Positions 1 through 9,314 of a stretch of DNA of 41,149 nt are shown one piece after another. The notes under the pieces were generated by a model, which saw only the letters and a list, made by a program, of their open reading frames with translations, did no database searches and was not told the origin of the DNA. The stretch covers positions 1 to 41,149 of the forward strand of contig QEVN01000003.1 of the NCBI GenBank assembly GCA_003576795.1, read 5' to 3'. The translations under genes were made by a program, and so were the position numbers. Source of the DNA: Burkholderiales bacterium. Its GTDB lineage: Bacteria > Pseudomonadota > Gammaproteobacteria > Burkholderiales > Burkholderiaceae_E. Within the stretch, counting starts at the first letter, position 1; each line of letters opens with the position of its first letter.

Positions 1-304
1 GAAGCCGGGCGACGCGATGGTCGGCGAGGACGTCGAGCTGGTCGCCACCTGCTGTCCGGACAACGGCGGACGCGGCGCCTACGACCGGCTGATCGGCGAC
101 GCGCTGCGCGGCGACTCGTCGCTGTTCACGCGCGACGACACCGTGGAGGCCGCCTGGCGCGTCGTCGATCCGGCGCTGCGCGACGACCGGCCGGTGCTGC
201 CGTACGAGCCCGGAAGCTGGGGGCCGGCGGCGGCCGCAAAGATCGTCGCCGACGGCGAGTCCTGGCACGATCCGCATCCACGCGCGGGAGGCGCAACGAA
301 ATGA
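1..304 (+). CDS. zwf: Glucose-6-phosphate dehydrogenase, C-terminal end (partial)
   Basis: This is the last 100 or so residues of a protein whose start lies left of the window. The reading frame is open from base 2. The segment with a Y-x-R-L-I-x-D-A-L-x-G-D core, then F-T-R-x-D-x-V-E-A-A-W and a late G-S-W-G-P motif near the C-terminus, matches the C-terminal domain of glucose-6-phosphate dehydrogenase, which oxidises glucose-6-phosphate to 6-phosphogluconolactone with NADP(+) in the cytoplasm. The stop codon overlaps the start of the transketolase gene (ATGA, 301-304), so the two are translationally coupled. Finding pgl and gnd close by on the other strand supports the call. Only the C-terminus is visible, so catalytic residues cannot be checked. 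Confidence 0.87.
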   Translation, partial: KPGDAMVGEDVELVATCCPDNGGRGAYDRLIGDALRGDSSLFTRDDTVEAAWRVVDPALRDDRPVLPYEPGSWGPAAAAKIVADGESWHDPHPRAGGATK

Positions 305-2406
305 AGGGCGACGGCACGAACCGCCGAAGGCCGTTCGACGAGATCGATGAACGCTGCGTCGACACCTTGCGCTTCCTGTCGGTGGACATGGTGCAGAAAG
401 CCGACAGCGGCCACCCGGGGTTGCCGCTCGATGCGGCGCCGATGGCCTGGGTGCTGTGGAGCCGCTTCCTGCGTCATGCCCCCGCCGATCCGCACTGGCC
501 CGATCGCGACCGCTTCGTGCTGTCGGCCGGTCACGGCTCGGCGCTGCTCTACGCGCTGCTCTTTCTCACCGGCTACGAGCTGTCGCTCGACGACCTGAAG
601 CGGTTCCGGCAATGGGGAAGCCGCACCGCGGGGCATCCCGAGCGCGGACACGCGCCGGGAGTCGAGGTGACCACCGGGCCGCTCGGCCAGGGGCTGTCGA
701 ACGCGGTGGGCATGGCGATCGCCGAGGCGCAGCTCGCCGCGCGCTACAACCGGCCCGGACACGAGCTGGTCGACCATCGCACCTTCGTGCTGGCGAGCGA
801 CGGCGACCTGATGGAAGGCGTGGCGTCCGAGGCGGCTTCGCTCGCCGGGCACCTGAAGCTCGGCAAGCTCGTCGTGCTCTACGACGACAACCACGTGACG
901 CTCGCCGCCGGCACGCCGATCACCTTCAGCGAGGATCGCGCTGCGCGCTTCGCCGCCTACGGGTGGCATACGCAGACGGTGGACGACGGCAACGACCTCG
1001 AGGCGCTCGATGCGGCGATCGCCGCCGCCTGCGACGAGCCGCAACGCCCGTCGCTCGTGCTCGTCCGCACGCACATCGGCTATGGCTCGCCCGAGCAGGA
1101 CAGCTACAAGGCGCACGGCTCGCCGCTGGGCGACGAAAACGTCGCGGCCACGAAACGCAGGCTCGGCTGGCCGCAGGCGCCCGCTTTTCTCGTGCCCGAC
1201 GACGCGCGCGCTCGGGCGCGCGAGGCGATCGAGCGCGGGCGGAAGCGGATCGACGGATGGCGCGCGAAGCTCGCTGCCTACGAGGCGGCGTACTCCTCCG
1301 AAGCGGCCGAGCTGCAGCGCCGGCTGCGCGCGGAGCTGCCCTCGGACTGGGATGCGCAGATTCCGGCCTTTCCGGCGGACGCGAAGGGCGTGGCCACGCG
1401 CGTCGCCGGCGGCAAGGTGCTGAACGCCATTGCCACGCGGCTGCCGGCGCTCACCGGAGGTTCGGCCGACCTCGACCCGTCGACGCACACCGCGTTGAAG
1501 GGGATGGGCGAATTCAACCCGGTGCCGGCGATGAAGCCGAAACCGCAGGACACGCCCAACGGCGACTGGAGCTACGCCGGCCGCAACATCCATTTCGGCG
1601 TGCGCGAGCACGCGATGGGCGCGATCCTCAACGGCCTTGCTGCGCACGGCGCGATGCTGCCCTTCGGCGCCACCTTCCTCACTTTCTCCGACTACATGCG
1701 ACCGCCGATCCGGCTGGCCGCGCTGATGGGGCTGCAGGTCTTCTACGTGTTCACGCACGACAGCATCGCGCTCGGCGAGGACGGGCCGACGCATCAGCCG
1801 GTCGAGCAGATCGCCGGCCTGCGCGCGGTGCCGAACCTGAACGTGATCCGCCCCTGCGATGCGAACGAGACGGCGGTTGCGTGGCGCGTGGCGATCGAGA
1901 CGCGCGATCGGCCGACGGCGCTGATACTCACGCGGCAGAACGTGCCGGTGCTGGATCGGGGGGTGTTCGCTTCGGCGCAGGGGTTGCGACGCGGGGCGTA
2001 CGTGCTGAAGGACTTCGTGGCGGCGGGCGGCGGGCCGCGGGCCTCCGGCCGGCGCGACGAAGCGTCGGTGCTGCTGATCGCGACGGGCAGCGAGGTGTCT
2101 TTGGCCGTTCAGGCCGCCGAGCGGCTGGCGGCGGAAGGGGTTCCGGCGCGCGTCGTGTCGATGCCGTGCTGGGAACTGTTCGAAGCGCAGGACGCGGCGT
2201 ATCGCGAATCGGTGCTGCCAGGGAACATGCGTGCACGGCTGGCGATCGAGGCGGCCTCGCCGATGGGGTGGGAGCGCTGGGTGGGCGACCGGGGGGATGT
2301 GATGGGCGTCGACCGTTTCGGCGCATCGGCACCGGGAGACGAGGTCATGCGCAGGTATGGGTTCGACGTGGAGAACGTGGTGCGGCGGGCGAAGGGGCTC
2401 ATATAG
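301..2406 (+). CDS. tkt: Transketolase
   Basis: A 701-residue transketolase, the normal length for the bacterial enzyme. It moves two-carbon units between sugar phosphates in the non-oxidative pentose phosphate pathway, using thiamine diphosphate and Mg2+. The N-terminal half has the GHPG substrate-site motif (about residue 38) and the thiamine-binding G-D-L-M-E-G motif (about 165-170). The middle has the transketolase signature around [10 protein letters not shown] (about 495-505), followed by the C-terminal domain. The start is fixed by the ATGA overlap with the upstream zwf stop. The gene runs rightward and converges on pgl, with a tandem-repeat spacer between them. Confidence 0.97.
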   Translation: MKGDGTNRRRPFDEIDERCVDTLRFLSVDMVQKADSGHPGLPLDAAPMAWVLWSRFLRHAPADPHWPDRDRFVLSAGHGSALLYALLFLTGYELSLDDLKRFRQWGSRTAGHPERGHAPGVEVTTGPLGQGLSNAVGMAIAEAQLAARYNRPGHELVDHRTFVLASDGDLMEGVASEAASLAGHLKLGKLVVLYDDNHVTLAAGTPITFSEDRAARFAAYGWHTQTVDDGNDLEALDAAIAAACDEPQRPSLVLVRTHIGYGSPEQDSYKAHGSPLGDENVAATKRRLGWPQAPAFLVPDDARARAREAIERGRKRIDGWRAKLAAYEAAYSSEAAELQRRLRAELPSDWDAQIPAFPADAKGVATRVAGGKVLNAIATRLPALTGGSADLDPSTHTALKGMGEFNPVPAMKPKPQDTPNGDWSYAGRNIHFGVREHAMGAILNGLAAHGAMLPFGATFLTFSDYMRPPIRLAALMGLQVFYVFTHDSIALGEDGPTHQPVEQIAGLRAVPNLNVIRPCDANETAVAWRVAIETRDRPTALILTRQNVPVLDRGVFASAQGLRRGAYVLKDFVAAGGGPRASGRRDEASVLLIATGSEVSLAVQAAERLAAEGVPARVVSMPCWELFEAQDAAYRESVLPGNMRARLAIEAASPMGWERWVGDRGDVMGVDRFGASAPGDEVMRRYGFDVENVVRRAKGLI

Positions 2407-2431
2407 GGGAGTCCGCTCCGGCCTACGCTGG

Positions 2432-2500
2432 CCGCAACCCCCGGGCCGCAACCCCCGGGCCGCAACCCCCGGGCCGCAACCCCGGGCCGCAACCCCCGGG
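2432..2500. repeat. Five-copy 14-bp tandem repeat between tkt and pgl
   Basis: Five consecutive copies of the unit CCGCAACCCCCGGG start at 2432, 2446, 2460, 2474 and 2487. The fourth copy lacks one C (13 bp). Every unit ends in the self-complementary CCCGGG. The array starts 25 bp after the tkt stop, and about 130 bp separate it from the pgl stop at 2628. It lies where two convergent transcripts meet, so it could help end or slow transcription, but there is no T-run typical of an intrinsic terminator. The rest of 2407-2627 shows no gene. Confidence 0.9.
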
Positions 2501-2627
2501 CCGCGCCGACCGCCGCTACCGTTGCGGCGGCGTCGATTGCGATTTCGAGCAACCGATTGATGCGTTTCGATCCGGGGAATCGATTCCACGAGCGAAAATG
2601 CTACAAACGGTAGCGACAGTTGCAGCG

Positions 2628-3344
2628 CTACTCCCTGCGAGGGCGGTTCGACCAGTCTTGAAGCAGCGCCGCCTCGACCAGCACATCCACGCCTTCCACC
2701 CCCCGGATCGAAGCGGCCGGAATATCCTCTCCCGCACGCCACTGCCGCACCGCGTCTCGCTTCGACGCGCCGGCAACCAGGAACAACACGCGACGCGCGC
2801 GACTCAACCGCGCTGCGCTCATCGACACGCGCTCGGGCGGCGGCTTCGGCGCATCGAAGACGGCCAACACATCCGGCGAACCCGGGGCATCGCCGCGATC
2901 GTGTCCGGGAAAGAGGCTGGCCGTATGGCCGTCCTCGCCGAGCCCGAGCAGCACCAGATCGAAAAGATCGACTTCGACAAGCGTTCGTCCATAGGCGCGC
3001 GCGGCGTCCGCCGCCCCCTGCTCCGCCGGAATCCGATGAACCGCACCGGCCGGTACCGGCAGGCGATCGAGCAGCGTCTCGCGCGCCATCCGGTCGTTGC
3101 GCTGTTCGTCGTTCACCGGCACGCAACGTTCGTCGCCGAAATAGACCGCCCAGCGAGACCAATCGGTGCGCAGACCGACGAGCTTGCGATAGACGTTGCG
3201 CGGCGTGTTGCCGCCGGCGAGCGCGATGCGAAAACGCCCCTGCCGGGCGAGCGCCTCGGCTGCCGCGTGCGAGATGCGCGCAACCGCCTCGTCTTCGAGC
3301 GCCGCCGCATCGCGCATCGGATGCCAACGCGGCCCGTTGCGCAC
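2628..3344 (-). CDS. pgl: 6-phosphogluconolactonase
   Basis: A 238-residue protein of the 6-phosphogluconolactonase/glucosamine-6-phosphate isomerase fold. It hydrolyses 6-phosphogluconolactone, the step between Zwf and Gnd. Visible family motifs are the A-L-A-G-G-N-T-P-R phosphate loop (about residues 40-48), the Y-F-G-D-E-R-C-V-P segment with N-D-x-x-N-D following (about 65-80), and G-L-G-E-D-G-H-T-A-S-L-F-P-G (about 140-153). The chosen start is the GTG at 3344, which overlaps the TAG stop of gnd, has AAGGAGG a few bases upstream, and keeps an N-terminal R-W-H that the family usually has. An ATG at 3317 is the alternative. It is the last gene of the leftward galU-glucoamylase-gnd-pgl group. 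Confidence 0.92.
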   Translation of the reverse strand: MRNGPRWHPMRDAAALEDEAVARISHAAAEALARQGRFRIALAGGNTPRNVYRKLVGLRTDWSRWAVYFGDERCVPVNDEQRNDRMARETLLDRLPVPAGAVHRIPAEQGAADAARAYGRTLVEVDLFDLVLLGLGEDGHTASLFPGHDRGDAPGSPDVLAVFDAPKPPPERVSMSAARLSRARRVLFLVAGASKRDAVRQWRAGEDIPAASIRGVEGVDVLVEAALLQDWSNRPRRE

Positions 3345-4252
3345 TACTCCTCCTTCCTCATCGCATGCCCGCCGAACTGGTTGCGCAGCGCCGACAGCAG
3401 CTTGTCGGCGAACGAGTCGTCGTCGCGCGAGCGCAGCCGCTCGATCAGCGACTGCGTGATCACCGGCGCCGGCACGTTCAGCTCGATCGCCTCGGCCACC
3501 GTCCAGCGGCCTTCGCCGGAATCCTCGACGTACGGGGCGATCCCTTCGAGCGTCGGGTTCTCCTCGAAGGCGCGCGCGGCGAGGTCGAGCAGCCACGAAC
3601 GCACGACGCTTCCGTGCCGCCAGATCTCGGCCACCTGGTGCAGGTCCAGGTCGAAGTCGGGCTTGTGCGAGAGCACCGAGAAGCCTTCCGCGTAGGCCTG
3701 CATCAGGCCGTACTCGATGCCGTTGTGCACCATCTTCGTGAAGTGCCCGGCGCCGCTCGGACCCACGTGCCCCCAGCCGCGATCGGGCGCTGGCGCCAGC
3801 GCTTCGAAGATCGGGCGCAGCCGCTCGACGACCGCGTCGTCGCCCCCCACCATTAGGCTGTAGCCCTCGGCCAGGCCCCAGACGCCGCCGCTCGTTCCGG
3901 CGTCGACGTAGTCGATGCCGCGTTCGGCGCAGGCGCGCGCGCGCCGCTGCGAATCCTTGTAGAACGAGTTCCCCCCGTCGATCAGCGCGTCGCCGCGCTC
4001 GAGCAGTCCGCGCAGCGACCCGACGGTGCGCTCGGTGATCGCGCCGGCGGGCACCATCGTCCAGGCGGCGCGCGGCTTCGCGAGCGCGGCGACGAGGGCC
4101 TCGAGCGAATCGACCGGCTGGCCGCCTCCCTGGGCGAGCGCCTTGCGCGCGTCGGGCTGCGGGTCGAAGCCGATCACCTCGTGTCCGGCGCGAACGAGAC
4201 GCGTGGCGAGGTTCGCGCCCATGCGGCCCAGGCCGATCATTCCGAGTTGCAT
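3344..4252 (-). CDS. gnd: 6-phosphogluconate dehydrogenase, decarboxylating, short form
   Basis: A 302-residue protein that decarboxylates 6-phosphogluconate to ribulose-5-phosphate. The length matches the short (GntZ/YqeC-like) class rather than the ~470-residue class. The N-terminal Rossmann motif is G-L-G-R-M-G-x-N at residues 7-14, followed by an acidic F-D-P that often accompanies NAD(H) preference; this is an inference. The substrate motif D-A-G-T-S-G-G-V-W-G (about 117-126) and catalytic H-F-T-K-M-V-H-N-G-I-E (about 170-180) are intact. The start codon lies inside the last 16 bp of the upstream glucoamylase-like gene, and the stop overlaps the pgl start, so the three are probably cotranslated. 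Confidence 0.95.
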   Translation of the reverse strand: MQLGMIGLGRMGANLATRLVRAGHEVIGFDPQPDARKALAQGGGQPVDSLEALVAALAKPRAAWTMVPAGAITERTVGSLRGLLERGDALIDGGNSFYKDSQRRARACAERGIDYVDAGTSGGVWGLAEGYSLMVGGDDAVVERLRPIFEALAPAPDRGWGHVGPSGAGHFTKMVHNGIEYGLMQAYAEGFSVLSHKPDFDLDLHQVAEIWRHGSVVRSWLLDLAARAFEENPTLEGIAPYVEDSGEGRWTVAEAIELNVPAPVITQSLIERLRSRDDDSFADKLLSALRNQFGGHAMRKEE

Positions 4253-5592
4253 GTCGATCTCCGGTGGTCGTTGGTGGCAGCGAGCCACCCTCCCTCGAAA
4301 CCCGCACGCCGCAGCCCTTCGACCAGCGGCGCGCAGCTGCGCATCAGCTTCCAGATCAGGCCGCTGCGGTGGTTCTCGGTCATCAACACGTTCGGTCCGA
4401 GGTTCAGCCCGAAGTGGTACGGCGAGATCCATCCGGGCGATCCTCCCGCACGCGCGAAGGTGGCGTTGTAGGTGGCGCGGAATCCGTAGCGATAGGAATC
4501 GTGCAGCTTCAGGTGCTCGATCCAGTGATGGATCGTCGGCAGCACGATCTCCGGCGCGAAGGGCATCGACGCGACGACCGCCCACGGCGCGAGCGTGCCG
4601 TCGTCGGGTCCGAAGGGCACGCCTCGGCCGAGGTAGTCGTAGAAGCGTCGCTGGATGCCGTCGATGCGTTTCGTCGTCGGACCCGGCCCGTCGCTCGCGG
4701 TGATTCCCCACGCATGCTCGCCGTAGCCCTGGAAGCGCTGCGGATTCTCGTGCGCATAGCGCTGCTGCACGATCGTCGCGCGGCGGCTGTTCTCGAAATA
4801 ATCGATGCCCCTGCCGCGCATGTACGCATCGCGGATGCCGCGGAAGTCCACCCACACGTGCGAAAGCTGGTGCGTGAACAGCGGTCCGGCGTACAGGTAG
4901 TCGACGTCGTAGTAGCGGATCCACTCGTAGGAGGCGCACCACGCCGCCCACGATTCGGCCGGCACCGGATGCGTCGGCGAGCCGAGCGCGAGCAGGTACA
5001 GCAGCATCGCCTCGTCGTAGCCTTCCCAGCGGTAGCGCAGGAACCCCGATTCCGGGCGCCAGCCGTGGCCGATCGTCTGCGCGGTTCCTTTGGTGTTCGC
5101 GCGGCCCAGCGCCCATTTCCAGTCGACGCGTTCGTAGAGCCGCTGCGCAAGTTCGCGCAGTTCGCGCTCGCCGGCTTCGTCGGAGTCGAAGTACTGCGCG
5201 GCGCACAGCATCCCGGCGATCAGGAACGCGGTGTCGACCGTCGACAGCTCGCAGCGCCAGGCGCGCCGGCCGCTCTTCATGTCGAGGAAGTGGTAGTAGA
5301 AGCCGCGGTGTCCGCTGGCTGCGGGGCTTCTGCTCTGCTCGCTGTCGCGAAAGAAGCGCAGCGCCGCGAGCACGCGCGCCTTCGCGTCGCCGCGGGAGAC
5401 GAAGCCTCGTTCGACCGCCACCGGGTAGCACGACAGCGCCAGGCCGGTGGCCGCGATGCTGGCCGGCCAGCCCTCGGCGGTCTTGTCGACGACGAGTCCG
5501 TTCGCCGGATTCGTCTCGTGCAGGAAGTAATCGAAGGCGCGCTGCTGCACGCGCTGCAGCCGGCGTTCCTCCGCAGACGGTACGTCGCCCAT
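4237..5592 (-). CDS. Glucoamylase-like protein (Glycoamylase/GH144-type domain)
   Basis: A 451-residue protein recognised as the 'putative glucoamylase' family (Pfam PF10091), which also holds the GH144 endo-beta-1,2-glucanases. Features seen include an N-terminal helix with F-D-Y-F (about residue 20), a G-F-Y-Y-H-F-L-D-M segment (about 97-105), S-T-V-D-T-A-F-L-I-A-G (about 117-127), a W-E-G-Y-D-E-A-M segment (about 190-197), and an aromatic-rich C-terminal half with G-Y-G-E-H-A-W-G-I (about 290-298). No signal peptide or membrane segment is visible, so it is probably cytoplasmic. It sits between galU and gnd. That suggests a role in turnover of an intracellular glucan or oligosaccharide feeding the pentose phosphate pathway, but the substrate is not known. 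Confidence 0.8.
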   Translation of the reverse strand: MGDVPSAEERRLQRVQQRAFDYFLHETNPANGLVVDKTAEGWPASIAATGLALSCYPVAVERGFVSRGDAKARVLAALRFFRDSEQSRSPAASGHRGFYYHFLDMKSGRRAWRCELSTVDTAFLIAGMLCAAQYFDSDEAGERELRELAQRLYERVDWKWALGRANTKGTAQTIGHGWRPESGFLRYRWEGYDEAMLLYLLALGSPTHPVPAESWAAWCASYEWIRYYDVDYLYAGPLFTHQLSHVWVDFRGIRDAYMRGRGIDYFENSRRATIVQQRYAHENPQRFQGYGEHAWGITASDGPGPTTKRIDGIQRRFYDYLGRGVPFGPDDGTLAPWAVVASMPFAPEIVLPTIHHWIEHLKLHDSYRYGFRATYNATFARAGGSPGWISPYHFGLNLGPNVLMTENHRSGLIWKLMRSCAPLVEGLRRAGFEGGWLAATNDHRRSTCNSE

Positions 5593-5619
5593 TGCGGACG
5601 ATCGTACCGCGCGAGCGCG

Positions 5620-6441
<822 letters not shown>

Positions 6442-6520
6442 GGTGTTCGTATTCGACGCGGGAGGAACCGGGGATGGTACAGCGCCAGCCATGAAACACC
6501 GGCGATAGAATGGCCGCGCG

Positions 6521-7336
6521 ATGGAACCCTGGATCTCGGTCAGCACCACCCGGGATGCCGCGCGTGTGGACGGCCGCGACGGCCCGGCACGCTTCGAGCC
6601 CGCCCGACTCGAGGGTTTCGCGGGCGGCACGCGCATGGGCCTGTGGTGGATGCCGGCCGATCGCGAGCCGCGCGGAACCGTCCTCTGCGTGCAGCCGCTG
6701 GGCAGCGAGCAGCCCTGCGCGCGACGCGTGATCGCCGCGCAGGCCTGGCGGCTCGCCGCCCGCGGATGGGCGGTGCTCGTGCCCGATCTCTACGGTTGCG
6801 GAGATTCGGCGGGCGAGCCGGCCGGAATCACGCTCGACGCCTGGCGCAACGACCTGCTTCGCTGCGCGATGCTCGTGCGCCGGAGCGCGCAGGGGCCGAA
6901 CGTGCTCTGGGGCGTGCGTGCCGGAGCGCTGCTCGGCGTCGACATCGCGGTCGCGCTCGACCAGTTGCTCGACGCGCATCTCTACTGGCAGGCGCCGGAG
7001 AGCGGCCGTGGCGCCGCCGATGCGCTCGCCGCCTCGCCGGGCTTTCCCGCGCGCCTGCTCGAATCGCTCGGCGAATTGCGAATGCAGGCGCCGCCCACCG
7101 CCGAGCGCGGTACGCCGCCCGCGGTGGCCTTCGTCGAGATCAACGAGGCGCCCGTCTCGCTCGGCGACGTTTCCGCTGCCACGCGCGCGCTCACCGAATC
7201 GTGGCTCGATGCCGGCTATCTGGCCGGGGCGCGCGCGGCGCGCGTTCCCCCATTCTGGGACGAGGCGCAATTCGCACGACCGCTTCCCGCGGCGCTCTTC
7301 GACACGACCGAGGATTTCCTCGAGTCGTTGCATTGA
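6521..7336 (+). CDS. Alpha/beta hydrolase resembling exosortase A-associated hydrolase 2
   Basis: A 271-residue alpha/beta-hydrolase-fold protein. The string V-Q-P-L-G-S-E (about residue 57), the W-A-V-L-V-P-D-L-Y-G-C-G-D-S-A-G strand-turn (about 83-98) and L-D-A-W-R-N-D-L (about 106-113) resemble the 'hydrolase 2, exosortase A system-associated' family (TIGR03101). At the nucleophile elbow the expected G-x-S-x-G reads G-V-R-A-G (131-135), so there is no serine nucleophile at the usual place. The next gene, 27 bp downstream, resembles the partner hydrolase 1. No exosortase or polysaccharide genes are in the window. It starts 79 bp from the divergent galU start, so promoters probably lie in 6442-6520. 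The family call is from memory of the motifs. Confidence 0.62.
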   Translation: MEPWISVSTTRDAARVDGRDGPARFEPARLEGFAGGTRMGLWWMPADREPRGTVLCVQPLGSEQPCARRVIAAQAWRLAARGWAVLVPDLYGCGDSAGEPAGITLDAWRNDLLRCAMLVRRSAQGPNVLWGVRAGALLGVDIAVALDQLLDAHLYWQAPESGRGAADALAASPGFPARLLESLGELRMQAPPTAERGTPPAVAFVEINEAPVSLGDVSAATRALTESWLDAGYLAGARAARVPPFWDEAQFARPLPAALFDTTEDFLESLH

Positions 7337-7363
7337 ACGACGCGTGAGCAGCGCGCCGACCGC

Positions 7364-8149
7364 ATGACGATCCTCGAACAGCCTCGCATCATCGGCGGCG
7401 TGACCGGGTCGCTGGTCGGCGTGACCACGGCCGTCGTTCGCACGGCCGACATCGCCGTGCTCGTCGCGCCGGTTCCCGCGCATCCGCGCACGGGCGAGCA
7501 CCGGCTGCACGTACGGCTGGCACGCGAACTGGCGCGCGTCGGCGTGCCTTCGCTGCGTTTCGACCCGGCCGACGGCGGCGACAGCGCACCGAGCGCTGCG
7601 CAGGCGGCGCGCTATGACGGCGATCTCGTCGCCGCGGCAACCGATCTGCTCGTGCTGCATCCCGATGCGCAACTCGTGCTGGTCGGCTTCGGCGATGCGG
7701 CGCTGCCGATCGCTCGATCGCTGCCCGCGGTGCGCACCGCCGCGCTGCCGGTGAACGCGCTGTGCTTCGTCGATCCGCGGCTGGCGACGGTGCGACCGAT
7801 CGAAGCGCGCGGCCTGTGGCGGCGGATCACCGGGCGCGCGTCGCCGACGATCGAGGCGCTGCGCGGCGACTCGCCTTCGCTGCACGACGACGAGCGGACC
7901 TGGCTCGAACTGCCCGACCGGCTGCGCGGCGCGTCGTTGCACGTGGCCACCGGCCACGATCTGCATGCGCGCGAGCTGATGCGTACGCTGCTCGCCGAAG
8001 ACAAGGATTGGCGGCGCGCCCTGCACAATGGCGAGCGGTTTCGGAGCGTCGACGGCGCCGATGCGGGCTATGCGCAGGCCGAGCACTGGCGCACGCTCGT
8101 CGAGTGGATCGTGCAGCAGATCACGCATCGCAGGCGCCGGGGACGCTGA
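7364..8149 (+). CDS. Alpha/beta hydrolase-like protein resembling exosortase A-associated hydrolase 1
   Basis: A 261-residue protein with a degenerate alpha/beta-hydrolase core. The stretch V-A-P-V-P-A-H-P-R-T-G-E-H-R (about residues 34-47) followed by L-A-R-E-L-A-R-V-G-V-P-S-L-R-F-D-P-A-D-G-G-D-S (about 51-73) parallels the hydrolase 1 family (TIGR03100), where the usual text is close to 'GSHRQF...LAxxGxPxLRFDxRGxGDS'. The nucleophile elbow reads G-F-G-D-A (108-112), so neither Ser nor Cys occupies the expected position. It follows the hydrolase 2-like gene, and its last 29 bp overlap the convergent end of the TadE-like gene. Enzymatic activity is doubtful on sequence grounds. Confidence 0.55.
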   Translation: MTILEQPRIIGGVTGSLVGVTTAVVRTADIAVLVAPVPAHPRTGEHRLHVRLARELARVGVPSLRFDPADGGDSAPSAAQAARYDGDLVAAATDLLVLHPDAQLVLVGFGDAALPIARSLPAVRTAALPVNALCFVDPRLATVRPIEARGLWRRITGRASPTIEALRGDSPSLHDDERTWLELPDRLRGASLHVATGHDLHARELMRTLLAEDKDWRRALHNGERFRSVDGADAGYAQAEHWRTLVEWIVQQITHRRRRGR

Positions 8150-9314
8150 AGCTGCGCTCGCCGCCGAGGTTCAGCCACCCAGGGTTGCGCGCACGGCTGC
8201 CGTCGGCATCGGCGCCCACGGTGAGGCGCGTTGCCTTCGATGCGCTGGCGGGGTCGTCGGGCGCCGCGGCGCTGACACTTGCTCCAGGACCGGGCGTGGG
8301 TGCAGCCTCGGGCGTGGTTGCGGCCTCCGCCCCGGCCTCGCCCTCGGTCGCAGGATCGGTCCCCCCGGTCCCGGGATCGGCTGAAGGCGCCGGCAAGCCC
8401 GCGCCGGCGGCGGGCCCCATCGTCGGCAGCGACGCCGTCCGAACGGGAGATTCCGCTCGATGCGCGGTCCGTGCGCTGCGGCGCGCGGCGCTCTGCATGC
8501 GCACGGTGGCGCTCACGCGCACTGGCCAGCGCGGAACGATGCGTCCCGTGGCGTCGGGCGCGCGATGGATCGCACATGCCCAGGCGCGCGGCGCCGACGG
8601 CGCCGGTATGCCGAGATCGACGAGTCCGAGCCTTCGACGCGAGGGCGCCTCGCAGCCGTCGACGATGCGCATCAGCCACGCCGCGATGCTGCCGACGAGC
8701 GGCACGCTCAGCGGAACGCCGTAGCGCAACTCGAGCTTCAGCACGTTCGCATCGTTCAGCGTCTGCTGCGATCGGGCGCCGATCGGCTCGCGTCCGCGCA
8801 TTCCCGCGACACCGCCCGCCGGCATTCGCAACCACGGCCACTGCAGGCTGTCGTTCGGAATCTCGGCCGTGCCCGGCATCGGCCGACCGAAGGCATCGCG
8901 CGCGGGTTCCGCCCAGTCGTCGAAGCTTTCCATCGTGGGAGCGATCTGCCGCCAGTCGATCCACCCTGCGGCAAGGCCCTGGCCGAGACGCGCCTGGGCG
9001 GCCGCGAGCGCCGCGGCCGGCGCACGCGGCATCCCCGCGCCCTGCCAGAACGGCAGCAGGCCGCGTGCGAGCCCGGCCTCGATCGCATCGGGACGCGCCT
9101 GGGCGACGCTGCCCGCACGCGCCGCTTCGAACAACCCGTACTCGACGGCGGTGCGCGCGTGCAGCAGCAGCGCCCACTGCAAGCCGCCGAGCCCGAGCAT
9201 CAGCACGATCGGCGCGGCGAGCAGCATCTCCACGATCGCGCTCGCCCTTTGCCGGCGACGCTTCCGGCATGACTGCCGCCAGCCGATTCCCCGGGATGTG
9301 GCGTGCACGTTCAC
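8121..9314 (-). CDS. TadE-family pilus assembly protein with long C-terminal tail
   Basis: A 397-residue protein, last in the leftward Tad operon. After a basic N-terminus comes a class III-type prepilin motif, with A-S-A-I-V-E-M-L-L-A-A-P and one hydrophobic helix (about residues 22-45); the Glu would be +5 after cleavage before S-A-I-V-E. The middle is a globular pilus-minor-protein region. The last ~120 residues are rich in Ala, Pro, Gly, Glu and Thr and look disordered, ending in a short N-L-G-G-E-R-S-F tail. The start chosen is GTG at 9314, overlapping the stop of the TPR gene (GTGA); GTG at 9308 is possible. It likely sits in the inner membrane facing the periplasm. Confidence 0.75.
   Translation of the reverse strand: MNVHATSRGIGWRQSCRKRRRQRASAIVEMLLAAPIVLMLGLGGLQWALLLHARTAVEYGLFEAARAGSVAQARPDAIEAGLARGLLPFWQGAGMPRAPAAALAAAQARLGQGLAAGWIDWRQIAPTMESFDDWAEPARDAFGRPMPGTAEIPNDSLQWPWLRMPAGGVAGMRGREPIGARSQQTLNDANVLKLELRYGVPLSVPLVGSIAAWLMRIVDGCEAPSRRRLGLVDLGIPAPSAPRAWACAIHRAPDATGRIVPRWPVRVSATVRMQSAARRSARTAHRAESPVRTASLPTMGPAAGAGLPAPSADPGTGGTDPATEGEAGAEAATTPEAAPTPGPGASVSAAAPDDPASASKATRLTVGADADGSRARNPGWLNLGGERSFSVPGACDA

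Noticed and set aside
79-3327. Very long minus-strand open frame of over 1000 codons across tkt
   Set aside because: Its translation is Arg/Ala-rich with no domain, and it runs antisense to tkt and zwf. Long open shadow frames are expected in GC-rich DNA.
456-3695. Another frame of over 1000 codons across tkt and pgl
   Set aside because: It has a compositionally skewed translation and overlaps two confident genes.
7364-9314. Toxin-antitoxin or defence genes at the convergent hydrolase/tadE junction
   Set aside because: The overlap is only 29 bp between two well-formed frames, and no toxin or antitoxin motif is present.
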